Below are positions 26,674-35,259 of a stretch of 61,299 nucleotides of DNA, one piece after another. The notes under the pieces were generated by a model that did no database searches, was not told the DNA's origin, and was given only the letters and a program-made list of their open reading frames with translations. The DNA lies in contig CAKOHV010000008.1 in the NCBI GenBank assembly GCA_934086145.1, positions 1 through 61,299 of the forward strand. The letters are read 5' to 3'. This stretch comes from an uncultured Bacilli bacterium. Lineage in GTDB: Bacteria; Bacillota_I; Bacilli_A; RF39; UBA660. The position numbers and the translations under genes are program-made. Position 1 is the first letter of the stretch, and each line of letters opens with the position of its first letter.

Positions 26674-27200
26674 TAAACCTTAACCATTTTAACTACTAAC
26701 TTAACACCTTTCAAATCGATTGCTTGAAAACCTGTATAAGGATCAAAAATTCCATTTTGATAAGTAACTTTAAATAAATTGTTTTGAACTTTTTCGCCGC
26801 CCTTAATGACTGTTCCTTTAAGATTTTCACCATATACTACTTCTAAATTTTGCTCATAGCCATTTAAGCCTTCAACATATACATCTGTAATTTTAGCATC
26901 CTGATTACCGGAATTTACAATATCATACATAAAACTAACATAATTATTTAGCTGTGTTAACTTAAAATCAACTGTGATAACATCATCTAAAACGATTGGT
27001 GTACTTATCTGCGTATCTCCTTCACTTTTTAGTAAGTTATGAACATTGCTAAGCGAAACTTCATATTTTTCTTGGTAAACATTAGCAATCCCACTTATTT
27101 CAAGTGTTGTATTAAGTGAAGAATAACCAATCCCTAGACTCATAATCGCTACAAAAAAAGCCAAGAATGCAATTATTTTTATTTTTTTTATTCCATCCAC
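26673..27200 (-). CDS. TasA/camelysin-like secreted protein with SipW-dependent signal peptide
   Basis: A 175-aa precursor: KKIK, a hydrophobic core at 9-28 (FLAFFVAIMSLGIGYSSLN), then a beta-rich domain with NTTLEISGIANV directly after the cleavage region, as in SipW-dependent precursors. Camelysin/TasA proteins are extracellular fibre or matrix components. Here the direct evidence is signal type, size, beta-rich composition and the overlapping SipW-like gene; sequence identity to TasA itself is not claimed. It starts with GTG (GGAGGG 8 bases upstream) and heads the three-gene operon. No cysteines are present, unlike other exported proteins of this window. Confidence 0.75.
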   Translation of the reverse strand: MDGIKKIKIIAFLAFFVAIMSLGIGYSSLNTTLEISGIANVYQEKYEVSLSNVHNLLKSEGDTQISTPIVLDDVITVDFKLTQLNNYVSFMYDIVNSGNQDAKITDVYVEGLNGYEQNLEVVYGENLKGTVIKGGEKVQNNLFKVTYQNGIFDPYTGFQAIDLKGVKLVVKMVKV

Positions 27201-27267
27201 AAAATACCCTCCATGTTCTCTATACTACTTTACTATAATAGAGTATACCACAATCACACCAAAAATA

Positions 27268-27296
27268 AAATAAAAAAAAAGTTAAATAACTTTAAA
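27268..27296 (-). terminator. Terminator of ffh
   Basis: AAGTTA/TAACTT palindrome at 27279-27292 overlaps the ffh stop. On the minus strand nine T follow. Confidence 0.7.
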
Positions 27297-28599
27297 ATGG
27301 TAATTTGAAATTACTGTTATTTAACATTTTCATCATTTTTTTCATTTCTTCAAATTGTTTTAATAATCTGTTTATTTCTGAAACATCTCTTCCACAACCT
27401 TTACTAATACGTTGTTTACGAGAAGCTTTTAAAATTTCCGGATGCTTTCGTTCTTCGGGAGTCATTGATAAGATAATTGCTTCAACATGAGCCATATCTT
27501 TCGGATCAATATTAACATTATTAAGTCCCATTTTACGTGCTTGAGGAAGCATTTTTATAATATTTTCTAATGGTCCTAATTTTCTTATTTGTTTTAAGTT
27601 AGCTAAGAAATCTTCTAAGTCATATTTCCCACTCATCATTTTTTTAGCTTGTACTTCAGCTTCATCTTCCGAAATTATACCTTCAACTTTTTCGGCAATT
27701 GATAAAACATCCCCCATATCTAAAATACGTTCAGCCATTCTTTCTGGATAAAAGGAAGATAAACCATCTAATTTTTCGGAATCACCAACAAATTTAATTG
27801 GAACATTTGTTAAATGTCTAACTGATAGTGCTACACCACCCTTGGTATTTCCATCAAGTTTGGTTAAAATACATCCTGTTAAAGGAACTTTCTCATTAAA
27901 TCCTTTAATAACATTTATTGCATCTTGACCCATCATAGCATCAATTACTAACAAAGTTTCTTGCGGATGACACAAATCAATTATTCCGACTAATTCATCC
28001 ATTAATGCCTCATCAATATGTAAGCGTCCGGCTGTATCGATAATAATATAATCATTACCATTTTCCTTGGCAAATTTTAAAGCATTTCCAACAATTTCTA
28101 AAACATTTTTCTTTCCTTCTGTATAAACCGGAATATTAAGTTGTTTTCCAACAGTTTGTAATTGTTCAATAGCCGCTGGTCTATAAATATCACAAGCTAC
28201 TAAAAGTGGTTTTTTAGCATGTTTCTTACGCAAATAGTTAGCTAACTTACCACAAGTTGTTGTTTTACCACTTCCTTGTAAACCAACTAACATTAAAATA
28301 GCTGGATTGCCTTCAATATTTAAAGGAGCCTCATCACCACCAAGTAAAGCGACCAATTCATCTTTAACAATCTTTATAAATAATTCATCAGGTTTTAAAG
28401 ACTTTTGAACTTCCATTCCTAAAGCCTTTTCCTTAACATTTTTTATAAATTCCTTAACTACTTGATAATTAACATCAGCTTCCAAAAGCGCCATTCTAAT
28501 TTCACGCATCGCTCCGTCAATATTTTCTTCGGTAATTCTTCCCATTCCCTTAATATTCTTTATTGCATTTGATAATCTATCACCTATATAGTCAAACAT
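27292..28599 (-). CDS. ffh: Signal recognition particle protein Ffh (SRP54)
   Basis: SRP GTPase that binds 4.5S/6S-type SRP RNA and nascent signal sequences and delivers ribosomes to FtsY. N domain; G domain with P-loop GLQGSGKTTT, DTAGRLH and TKLDG; then a Met-rich M domain ending SKGCGRDVSEINRLLKQFEEMK, the RNA-binding and signal-binding part. The ATG at 28599 is chosen; AGGTGAT 5 bases upstream contains the earlier in-frame GTG. It belongs to an SRP cluster with ylxM and ftsY, with tmk placed between. No SRP RNA gene was seen in this window. Confidence 0.97.
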   Translation of the reverse strand: MFDYIGDRLSNAIKNIKGMGRITEENIDGAMREIRMALLEADVNYQVVKEFIKNVKEKALGMEVQKSLKPDELFIKIVKDELVALLGGDEAPLNIEGNPAILMLVGLQGSGKTTTCGKLANYLRKKHAKKPLLVACDIYRPAAIEQLQTVGKQLNIPVYTEGKKNVLEIVGNALKFAKENGNDYIIIDTAGRLHIDEALMDELVGIIDLCHPQETLLVIDAMMGQDAINVIKGFNEKVPLTGCILTKLDGNTKGGVALSVRHLTNVPIKFVGDSEKLDGLSSFYPERMAERILDMGDVLSIAEKVEGIISEDEAEVQAKKMMSGKYDLEDFLANLKQIRKLGPLENIIKMLPQARKMGLNNVNIDPKDMAHVEAIILSMTPEERKHPEILKASRKQRISKGCGRDVSEINRLLKQFEEMKKMMKMLNNSNFKLPF

Positions 28600-28623
28600 T
28601 TTTATCACCTGTCAACTAGTATA

Positions 28624-28655
28624 ACAAAAAAAAATAGATATTTCTACCTATCTTC
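28624..28655 (-). terminator. Terminator downstream of tmk
   Basis: AGATA/TATCT stem (28636-28640, 28649-28653), followed on the minus strand by nine T. It separates tmk from ffh. Confidence 0.65.
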
Positions 28656-28671
28656 TTGATAATTCTTTTCA

Positions 28672-29361
28672 TTATTCATTATTACTTAGGTTATCTTTTA
28701 CAATCATATAGACATCTTCTTGAATATCTTCAATATCTCTTAATTTATTCTTATTATCAACACAATCAATTTTCTTATAATCATGTAATTCCGCCAATTC
28801 TAAATAAGCATGCTCAGCATTCCTAATATGTAATAGACTTTGTTCATGTTGATCTGCCGATTCCGTTCGACCTTTTTTCAATTCAGCTACTTTTTTATAA
28901 GGCATATAAAGAAAAATAGTTAAATCTGGTCGTGGTAACTCTAAAAAGCCATATTCTAAATCTTCTAAACTTTTATAAAGTTTTAAACGTTCTTCTTTAT
29001 CAAATAACTTACCACCTTGATGTCCCATATTACTTTCAACATAGCGATCCAAAATAATGTCCACACCTTGGTTTAACAAATCCAGAATTTTTTGTCGATT
29101 ATATCTTCGATCTGCTGCATAATATAAAGCTGCTACTTTAGGATCAACGTTGGCTGCTCCCTCAGGAAAAAAGCCCTCACAAATATAAGACTTTCCTAAA
29201 TAAGGTCCCCCAACTATCTTACCTGTTGGTGTATCATAAGCTGGAAAGCTTAATCTTTCAATTTTTCGTCCCTCTCGACGTAATCTTTGAACTAACAAAC
29301 TAGTTTGTGTTTCTTTTCCAGAACAATCAGTTCCTTCAACAACAATAATTTTTCCTTTCAT
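28672..29361 (-). CDS. tmk: Thymidylate kinase
   Basis: dTMP kinase family P-loop enzyme (dTMP + ATP to dTDP) for DNA precursor supply. P-loop EGTDCSGKETQ at about 9-19, substrate motif DRYVESN near 117, LID-region arginines, and a 229-aa length slightly above the usual 205-215. The segment FPEGAANVDPKVAALYYAADR resembles the longer Firmicutes/Mollicutes subtype. The ATG is directly supported by GGTAGAGAT upstream. It sits between ylxM and ffh, an unusual place within an SRP cluster. A deoxynucleoside kinase specificity is a less likely alternative. Confidence 0.85.
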   Translation of the reverse strand: MKGKIIVVEGTDCSGKETQTSLLVQRLRREGRKIERLSFPAYDTPTGKIVGGPYLGKSYICEGFFPEGAANVDPKVAALYYAADRRYNRQKILDLLNQGVDIILDRYVESNMGHQGGKLFDKEERLKLYKSLEDLEYGFLELPRPDLTIFLYMPYKKVAELKKGRTESADQHEQSLLHIRNAEHAYLELAELHDYKKIDCVDNKNKLRDIEDIQEDVYMIVKDNLSNNE

Positions 29362-29457
29362 ATCTCTACCTACCTTGCCACCATAATATCATAAAAAGCT
29401 TAAAATTAAAAGTGTAATTTATACACATTAGTCAATCAACTATAAAGTATTTATTAA

Positions 29458-29486
29458 AAGGAAATATTATTCACCTAATATTTCCT
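29458..29486 (-). terminator. Weak terminator of the ftsY-ylxM transcript
   Basis: AAGGAAATATTA pairs with TAATATTTCCTT around the ylxM stop. The following T-tract is short (TTTT AAT), so termination may be partial. Confidence 0.5.
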
Positions 29487-29766
29487 TAATTTCATCTTTT
29501 ATTTGTCCTAAATCATTATATTCTAAACACTTACCTAAACGTCTATTAAAATCATATAAATGTAACTTACTTTCATAATAATTTAATTTATCAATAACCG
29601 TTTTTACAGTCTTAAAAACAGCATTACGACTAACTTTTTTTAAATCAGCTATTTCTGCTAAAGAATAATTTTCTTGATAATAAGCAATAAAACTATCTTT
29701 TTCTTTTTCTGTTAATAATTCCCCATATATATCATATAAGCTATTATAGTAAACAAATTCTTCCAT
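29467..29766 (-). CDS. ylxM: YlxM-like SRP-associated HTH protein (UPF0122)
   Basis: A 99-aa helix-turn-helix protein with the sigma-70 region 4-like pattern LTEKEKDSFIAYYQENYSLAEIADLKKVSRNAVFKT. YlxM modulates the Ffh/SRP GTPase cycle in streptococci and binds SRP components; in Firmicutes it is commonly encoded between ftsY and ffh, as here. Its ATG overlaps the ftsY stop (TAATG), which indicates translational coupling. Slightly shorter than typical YlxM (about 110 aa). Confidence 0.85.
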   Translation of the reverse strand: MEEFVYYNSLYDIYGELLTEKEKDSFIAYYQENYSLAEIADLKKVSRNAVFKTVKTVIDKLNYYESKLHLYDFNRRLGKCLEYNDLGQIKDEIKEILGE

Positions 29767-30812
29767 TACATCATATCCTTGAATAGACCATAAATATAGT
29801 TTTCAATATCAAAGGTTTTCAAATCAGTCATTGCCTCACCCAAACCAATAAATTTAACTGGTAAATCAACTTCATTTTTAATAGCCAAAACGATTCCTCC
29901 TTTAGCTGTTCCGTCTAACTTAGTTAAGACAATTCCAGTAATATTAGTTATCTCTTTAAAGGCTTGCGCTTGACTAATTCCATTTTGCCCGGTTGTGGCA
30001 TCAATTACTAACAAAGTCTCATGTGGTGCATTAGGTATGTGTCTACCAATTACTTTATTAACTTTTTCTAATTCTTTCATAAGATTAATTTTATTTTGTA
30101 ATCTTCCTGCTGTATCAATTAAGACAATATCTACTTTTTCTTCTTTAGCTTTTACAAGGCCATCAAAGATAACGCCAGCTGGATCAGTATTTTCTTTACC
30201 ATAAAATGAGGCACCTGTTTTTTCTGACCATTCTTCTAATTGTTTTACTGCTCCGGCTCTAAAAGTATCACCAGCAATCATCATTACTTTTTTGCCTTCA
30301 TTAATATACTTATATGCTAATTTAGCAATTGTCGTTGTTTTACCAACCCCATTAACACCAACCATTAATATTACGGTTGGACCTTCTTCAGCCATCTTAA
30401 TTTTATCTGATAAAGATTGATTTTCAACATATATTATAAATAATTCATCGATAATCACTTCATTTAAATACTTCGTATCAGTAATCTTTTCCTCGCGAAC
30501 ACGCTTACGTAAACGATCCATAAAATTCATTACAGTATTAACACCAACATCAGCATTAATTAAAATTTCTTCCAATTCATCAAAGTATTCATCATCAATC
30601 TTCGTATATTTAATCCCTAGTAAACTTAACTTAGAAACAAATTCTTTACGTGTTTTTTCTAGCCCCTTATCATAAGTAGTTATTTCAGAAGCTTCCTTTG
30701 CTTTTTCTTCTTTTTCTAAAGTTCTTTCCGCTACTCTTTCTTCATCTTTTACATCTTTTAAAACTTTTTCTTTATTTCCAATAATTTTTTTCAATTTATC
30801 AAATAATCCCAT
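29766..30812 (-). CDS. ftsY: SRP receptor FtsY
   Basis: Membrane-associated GTPase that docks Ffh-ribosome complexes at the translocase. A short charged Lys/Glu-rich A segment (first about 60 aa), then the NG domain with GVNGVGKTTT, DTAGRLQNK and TKLDG. The ATG at 30812 (MGLFDKL) is selected because GGTGAT lies 5 bases upstream; the earlier GTG-like start is not supported. The MGLFDKLKK opening is the usual amphipathic membrane-targeting helix. First gene of the ftsY-ylxM unit. Confidence 0.97.
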   Translation of the reverse strand: MGLFDKLKKIIGNKEKVLKDVKDEERVAERTLEKEEKAKEASEITTYDKGLEKTRKEFVSKLSLLGIKYTKIDDEYFDELEEILINADVGVNTVMNFMDRLRKRVREEKITDTKYLNEVIIDELFIIYVENQSLSDKIKMAEEGPTVILMVGVNGVGKTTTIAKLAYKYINEGKKVMMIAGDTFRAGAVKQLEEWSEKTGASFYGKENTDPAGVIFDGLVKAKEEKVDIVLIDTAGRLQNKINLMKELEKVNKVIGRHIPNAPHETLLVIDATTGQNGISQAQAFKEITNITGIVLTKLDGTAKGGIVLAIKNEVDLPVKFIGLGEAMTDLKTFDIENYIYGLFKDMM

Positions 30813-30859
30813 ATATATCACCATCCAAATTATATCGTATCTTTTAGATATTTACTAGC

Positions 30860-30885
30860 AAAAGAAAAAGAATCATTAAGATTCT
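30860..30885 (-). terminator. Terminator of the 30884 pilin-like gene
   Basis: AGAATC/GATTCT stem with 5-base loop overlapping the stop codon; TTTTCTTTT follows on the minus strand. Confidence 0.7.
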
Positions 30886-31414
30886 ATCCACAAACACCAC
30901 TTTGATGAACCGCTACTTCTTCTGAAGATTCATCACCACTTTCATTGGTATACTGCTTATAAACTAAAACAACTGACTTTTTATTACAAGAGCCACCACT
31001 ATCTTCAAGCAATCCTTGACTAATCAAAGTCCCTACAGTTACCAAGTTAAGACAGGCCGTATCAGAAACTGTTTTACGGGCACCATTTAAAAAGTTAGTT
31101 CGGTTAATTGAAGTATCACTTTCATTAAAACTACTTCCATAATTCTTATTAAATAATGTAACATCACTCTCAGTAAAGTTTACTCCAGCCGGATTAGCAC
31201 CAGTTGCTGCTCTACATGCCGGCATATAAACCTTCTTTTTTCCAATAAAATAAGCTATCGCTGCATCATCGATATTTTTTTCAGCCAGCGAATTAACTTT
31301 ATTTTTCTCTTTATTTATAACTGATGCCACAGCCGTTGTTGCCACAACCATTAAAATACCCAAAACGGTAATAGCGCCTAATAGTTCAATGATTGTAAAA
31401 CCCTTCTTTTTCAT
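30884..31414 (-). CDS. Type IV pilin-like protein with cysteine-containing globular domain
   Basis: Class III leader MKKKG followed by FTIIELLGAITVLGILMVVA, with Gly at -1, Phe at +1 and Glu at +5, so a textbook prepilin. The about 140-aa globular part contains four cysteines (CRAAT, TACLNL, GGSCNK, SGVCG) that could form two disulfides, common in pilins. The ATG at 31414 has AGGTGAT 4 bases upstream; longer in-frame starts are unsupported. It is monocistronic, divergent from rnj, with a TATAAT box on the minus strand at 31436-31431. Larger than the pilin-like protein at 17084-17467. Pilus machinery is not in this window. Confidence 0.83.
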   Translation of the reverse strand: MKKKGFTIIELLGAITVLGILMVVATTAVASVINKEKNKVNSLAEKNIDDAAIAYFIGKKKVYMPACRAATGANPAGVNFTESDVTLFNKNYGSSFNESDTSINRTNFLNGARKTVSDTACLNLVTVGTLISQGLLEDSGGSCNKKSVVLVYKQYTNESGDESSEEVAVHQSGVCG

Positions 31415-31446
31415 ATTATCACCTTGCATAATTATAACATAATCGC

Positions 31447-31475
31447 TAGACAATTAATAGTATTTAGTATATAAT
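31447..31475 (+). promoter_or_regulatory. Sigma-A promoter of rnj
   Basis: TAGACA (31447-31452), exact 17-base spacer, TATAAT (31470-31475). The leader to the ATG at 31535 is about 53 bases and contains the ribosome site GAAAGGA. Confidence 0.7.
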
Positions 31476-31534
31476 TAGAAAAGCGAAGAACTAATACTTT
31501 TTATTTTTTTATTTGAAAGGAAAGATTAAATATT

Positions 31535-33217
31535 ATGAATAATAAAGATGGATTTACGTCTGTCATTGCATTAGGTGGGCTTGGCGAAGTAGGTAAAAAT
31601 ATGTACGTTTTCACCCACAAGAATGAAATATTCATAATTGATGCCGGGGTCATGTTTCCCGAAAGTGACTTATTAGGTATTGATTATGTAATTCAAGACG
31701 TAACTTATTTAAAACAAAATGAGAAAAAAATAAAAGGATTAATTATAACCCATGGTCATGAAGACCATATTGGTGGCATTTCATTCTTATTACAAAATGT
31801 CAATATTCCTGTTATTTATGGCGCTAAAACGTCAATTGATTTAATAAAAAACAAATTGGAAGATCGCAATATAAATTATAAAAATTTAGAAGTTATTGAT
31901 AAAGATTCAAATATCAAAACCAAATATTTTAATATTGAATTTATTACTACTACTCACTCTATCCCTGATAGTTTTGGTATAGTTCTTCACACACCAAACG
32001 GAACAATTGTTTCAACTGGTGACTTTAAATTTGACTTAACTCCAATTGGTCCAATGGCTGATTTACATAAGATGGCTAAAATTGGAGCTGAAGGGGTTAA
32101 ATTGTTGATGAGTGATAGTACTAATGCTTTATCAGAAGGATTCTCCAAAAGTGAAAGTACCGTTGATGATGCTTTAAGTGATATTGTCAATGGTTATAAT
32201 GGTCGTATCATTATTGCCACTTTTGCTTCAAACATTTATCGTATTAAACACATTGTCGAAACTTGTCGTAAGAACAATCGTAAGATAATCGTTTTTGGTC
32301 GTAGTATGGAAACAGCGACTAACTTAGCTATCAATAATGGCTTAATTAAAGATAAGACCATATTTATCGATTCTAATCAAGCTAAAAGTCTTAAAAAAAC
32401 TGAAATCTGTATTTTATGTACTGGTTCACAAGGTGAGCCTCTAGCTGCTTTATCACGAATTGCTAATGGTACTCATAAACAAATATCATTAATGACTGAT
32501 GACTTAGTTGTCTTCTCTTCTAACCCTATTCCTGGTAATGCTGCCGGAATAAATCGTATCATTAACAAATTATACTTAAAAGGTGTTAAAGTAGTTACTA
32601 ACTCTGAATTTAGTGATATCCATACATCTGGTCACGCTAAGCAAGAAGAATTAAAATTAATGCTTCGCTTAATAAAACCTGAATATTTCATGCCAATGCA
32701 TGGTGAATATCGTATGTTAAAATCACATGCAAGCTTAGCTGAAGAATGCGGAATCCCGCTTGACCATAGCTTCATTATGCAAAATGGTGACTCGCTAATC
32801 TTAGATAATACCGGTGTACATCGTGGCCCATCCGTAACAGCTGGTGATGTTTACGTAGATGGCTCAAGAATCGGCGAAGTTGGTTCTGTTGTTATCAAAG
32901 ATCGTAAATTAATGAGTCGTGATGGTATTTTAATTACTATTTTAAATATCAATCCTCTCACTCGTCGTTTACTTATCAAACCAAACATAACTACTCGAGG
33001 CTTTGTTCTTGTTAATGAAAATGCTGAATTAATTAATCAAATTGAACGTAAAACAACCGAAATCGTTAATAAATTCTTAAATGAAAATTCTTATAGTTAT
33101 ACTGACTTAAAAAATCAAATAATTTTAGAATTACATCCATTTATTAACAATCTTACCGGACGTCGTCCTATTGTTCTTCCAGTTATTATGGAAATCCGTG
33201 AATCAGCTAAAAATTGA
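31535..33217 (+). CDS. rnj: Ribonuclease J
   Basis: Metallo-beta-lactamase/beta-CASP RNase with 5'-3' exonuclease and endonuclease activity in rRNA maturation and mRNA decay. Metal-binding HGHEDHIGG near residues 70-80, DSTNA motif, beta-CASP region and the late H motif SGHAKQEEL, then the C-terminal domain ending near residue 560. Length is normal. Only one rnj is present here, so J1 versus J2 cannot be assigned. Monocistronic with its own promoter and terminator, divergent from a pilin-like gene. RNase Y is also encoded in this window. Confidence 0.95.
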   Translation: MNNKDGFTSVIALGGLGEVGKNMYVFTHKNEIFIIDAGVMFPESDLLGIDYVIQDVTYLKQNEKKIKGLIITHGHEDHIGGISFLLQNVNIPVIYGAKTSIDLIKNKLEDRNINYKNLEVIDKDSNIKTKYFNIEFITTTHSIPDSFGIVLHTPNGTIVSTGDFKFDLTPIGPMADLHKMAKIGAEGVKLLMSDSTNALSEGFSKSESTVDDALSDIVNGYNGRIIIATFASNIYRIKHIVETCRKNNRKIIVFGRSMETATNLAINNGLIKDKTIFIDSNQAKSLKKTEICILCTGSQGEPLAALSRIANGTHKQISLMTDDLVVFSSNPIPGNAAGINRIINKLYLKGVKVVTNSEFSDIHTSGHAKQEELKLMLRLIKPEYFMPMHGEYRMLKSHASLAEECGIPLDHSFIMQNGDSLILDNTGVHRGPSVTAGDVYVDGSRIGEVGSVVIKDRKLMSRDGILITILNINPLTRRLLIKPNITTRGFVLVNENAELINQIERKTTEIVNKFLNENSYSYTDLKNQIILELHPFINNLTGRRPIVLPVIMEIRESAKN

Positions 33218-33242
33218 ATATAAACATATTCAATTTTTTTTT
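33212..33242 (+). terminator. Terminator of rnj
   Basis: AATTGAATAT/ATATTCAATT perfect 10-bp stem with AAAC loop and eight T. The stem includes the rnj stop codon. Confidence 0.9.
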
Positions 33243-33314
33243 GCTTCATAAAGAAGCCATCTTTTGCATCTTTATGATAGTCATAAATTATGTTAAAATA
33301 AAAGCGGTGATAAT

Positions 33315-34331
33315 ATGAAAAAGAAAAGAATAAAAAAGAAAGTAAAATTAATAATCATTATCCTATGTATCCTAGCCATAATTACTACTCTTGCCATAAC
33401 TAAGCAACTTAGTAAAACATCAAAAAGCACTCCTGATAATAAGAAAGAACAAACGGTAAATGAACAACCATCTAAAAGTCCCCTTCTCGCTTTAAATTAT
33501 ACCCAAGAAGAAATTGACTTAATTCAAAAATATAATATTACTGACGAAAATATCAAATATTTAGTTGATAATAAAATAACTAGTGATCTTGCCATAAATA
33601 TCATAAAACAAAAATATTACATTGATGATTACCTAAAAAAATATTTAGCCTATTATGAAAAAAATCCCGACTTATCATTTGCCGAAATTATTACCCGAAT
33701 CAATACGCATCTAGATGATGAATTTTACACCAACACTGAAAAAACCGATGATACTTTAGGTAAATTTGTCCTTTTAAATAAACATTACTATGCCGACGGC
33801 AACTATAAAGGTCAAAATTTAATTGATGTTGACAAACAATATAACCTTTATAATACTTCTTTTAAACTATCTGAAGAATGTTATGAAGCTTTCCTAAAAA
33901 TGTATAATGACGCTAAAGAACAAGGTTATGCTTTCAAAATCAACTCAGCATACCGCAGTTACGAAACACAAATTAAAATTTACCAAGGTTGGGTTAACAA
34001 AGATGGCGTTGCCCTTGCCGATACCTATTCCGCTCGTGCTGGTTTCTCCGAACATCAAACCGGTTATGCCTTCGATGTTCGCGACTATCCTTTTACAAAT
34101 GACGACTATTCCAAAACCAAATCATTTACATGGGTCTCTGAAAATGCTTACAAATATGGTTTTATTATAAGATTTCCCAAAGATAAAGAATATATTACTG
34201 GCTATCAATATGAACCATGGCACTATCGCTATTGCGGCACCGAATGTGCCACATATATCCATGATAATGATATAACCTTCGAAGAATACTATGAATATTT
34301 CATTAAATATAAGAATCCCCGTAACCTATAA
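33315..34331 (+). CDS. D-alanyl-D-alanine carboxypeptidase, VanY/M15B family
   Basis: A 338-aa membrane-anchored peptidase: TM at about 11-29, a Ser/Lys-rich linker and a helical region to about 150, then the M15 domain. Zinc and catalytic signatures are present: SAYRSYETQ, SEHQTGYAFDV (zinc His and Asp) and EPWHYRYCG (zinc His). These enzymes trim the terminal D-Ala from peptidoglycan stems, lowering cross-linking. No vanA/vanH or vanR/S genes are near, so a vancomycin-resistance role is not indicated. Start ATG with GCGGTGATA upstream. Monocistronic. Confidence 0.92.
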   Translation: MKKKRIKKKVKLIIIILCILAIITTLAITKQLSKTSKSTPDNKKEQTVNEQPSKSPLLALNYTQEEIDLIQKYNITDENIKYLVDNKITSDLAINIIKQKYYIDDYLKKYLAYYEKNPDLSFAEIITRINTHLDDEFYTNTEKTDDTLGKFVLLNKHYYADGNYKGQNLIDVDKQYNLYNTSFKLSEECYEAFLKMYNDAKEQGYAFKINSAYRSYETQIKIYQGWVNKDGVALADTYSARAGFSEHQTGYAFDVRDYPFTNDDYSKTKSFTWVSENAYKYGFIIRFPKDKEYITGYQYEPWHYRYCGTECATYIHDNDITFEEYYEYFIKYKNPRNL

Positions 34332-34337
34332 AAACAG

Positions 34338-34375
34338 CTAAAACTCGTTTTGACCCTAACAAAACGAGTTTTTAT
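34338..34375 (+). terminator. Terminator of the VanY-like gene
   Basis: AAAACTCGTTTTG and CAAAACGAGTTTT form a perfect 13-bp stem with a 7-base loop. The 110 bases that follow (to 34487) show nothing I can name. Confidence 0.9.
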
Positions 34376-34487
34376 ATGACAAACTTATCAAAATACCTTT
34401 CAAAAAAAACTTACCAACATATTAGAAAGGGCAAGCCTTTATCTGACATTCAACTGACAAAATCCATTTTCATGTTAGAGTTCATTT

Positions 34488-35126
34488 TTAAATTCCTAAC
34501 TCTTCATCACTAATAATCTCTTGATCATCTTCTTCATAAAAAGCTAAGTCATCATATTTAATAATTGCTCTAATTAAAGAAAGAGGAAAATTATGAATTA
34601 ACGTATTATATTCCATAACATAATTATTATAAATAACTTTTTCATTAGCAATCAAATCTTCACTATTTCTAATTTCTTCAATTAATTTTAAGATACTTTC
34701 ATTAGCTTTTAAATCAGGATAATTTTCTACCATTCCTTGAAATTGACGACTTGATCTAATCTTAAAATTAACATTTGCTTTAGCTACTTTTTCTTGAATT
34801 TCTTTCTCATGCACCATATACTTATCCGCAACTTTATTTGCTTTTTCTAATAACTTCTCACTTCTTTTTAATAAAACTTTTATATTACTTCCCTTTTCTA
34901 AAGTTTTTTGACGTAAATTATTAACTAAATTTATCTTCATAATAAAGGTGACAACAATCCCCGTTAGAAAACCGAAAACCAAACTTGCTCCTCTAAATGG
35001 TTCAACAACTTCATCTACTTCGGAAGGCGTAAAAACAGCAAAAATAAACAACCATAATAACCAACCACAAACCATCCAAAAAAATATTTTTAATATTTCT
35101 AACCCTAAGTTATACTTTTTATTCAT
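34488..35126 (-). CDS. LemA-like membrane protein
   Basis: Two hydrophobic segments (about 8-30 and 45-65) precede a helical cytoplasmic or external domain with the LemA core: ENYPDLKANESILKLIEEI ... VIYNNYVMEYNT ... FPLSLI. The LemA family is widespread and poorly understood; some members act in envelope stress or phospholipid/magnesium responses. The usual protein has one N-terminal TM and begins directly with the LemA domain, so the second TM is an addition. The ATG at 35126 has GAGTGGTGG upstream, preferred over an in-frame start at 35150. The tail is acidic. Confidence 0.8.
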   Translation of the reverse strand: MNKKYNLGLEILKIFFWMVCGWLLWLFIFAVFTPSEVDEVVEPFRGASLVFGFLTGIVVTFIMKINLVNNLRQKTLEKGSNIKVLLKRSEKLLEKANKVADKYMVHEKEIQEKVAKANVNFKIRSSRQFQGMVENYPDLKANESILKLIEEIRNSEDLIANEKVIYNNYVMEYNTLIHNFPLSLIRAIIKYDDLAFYEEDDQEIISDEELGI

Positions 35127-35224
35127 TAAACCACCACTCTCTAAGAACATTATACTAAATAATTATTAAATTTTATATATAAAATCCTTTAACAAAAGAA
35201 AAATCTAGAGTTTATTTACAATCC

Positions 35225-35255
35225 AAAAAACTCATTCTAAAACGAATGAGTTTTT
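35225..35255 (-). terminator. Terminator of the giant adhesin gene
   Basis: CTCATTC/GAATGAG stem flanked by A and T runs, five bases behind the stop codon. Confidence 0.8.
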
Positions 35256-35259
35256 CATA

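Noticed and set aside
33315..34331. Vancomycin-resistance gene
   Set aside because: The M15 domain is VanY-like, but no vanA/H/X/R/S genes are present; a housekeeping carboxypeptidase is the simpler reading.
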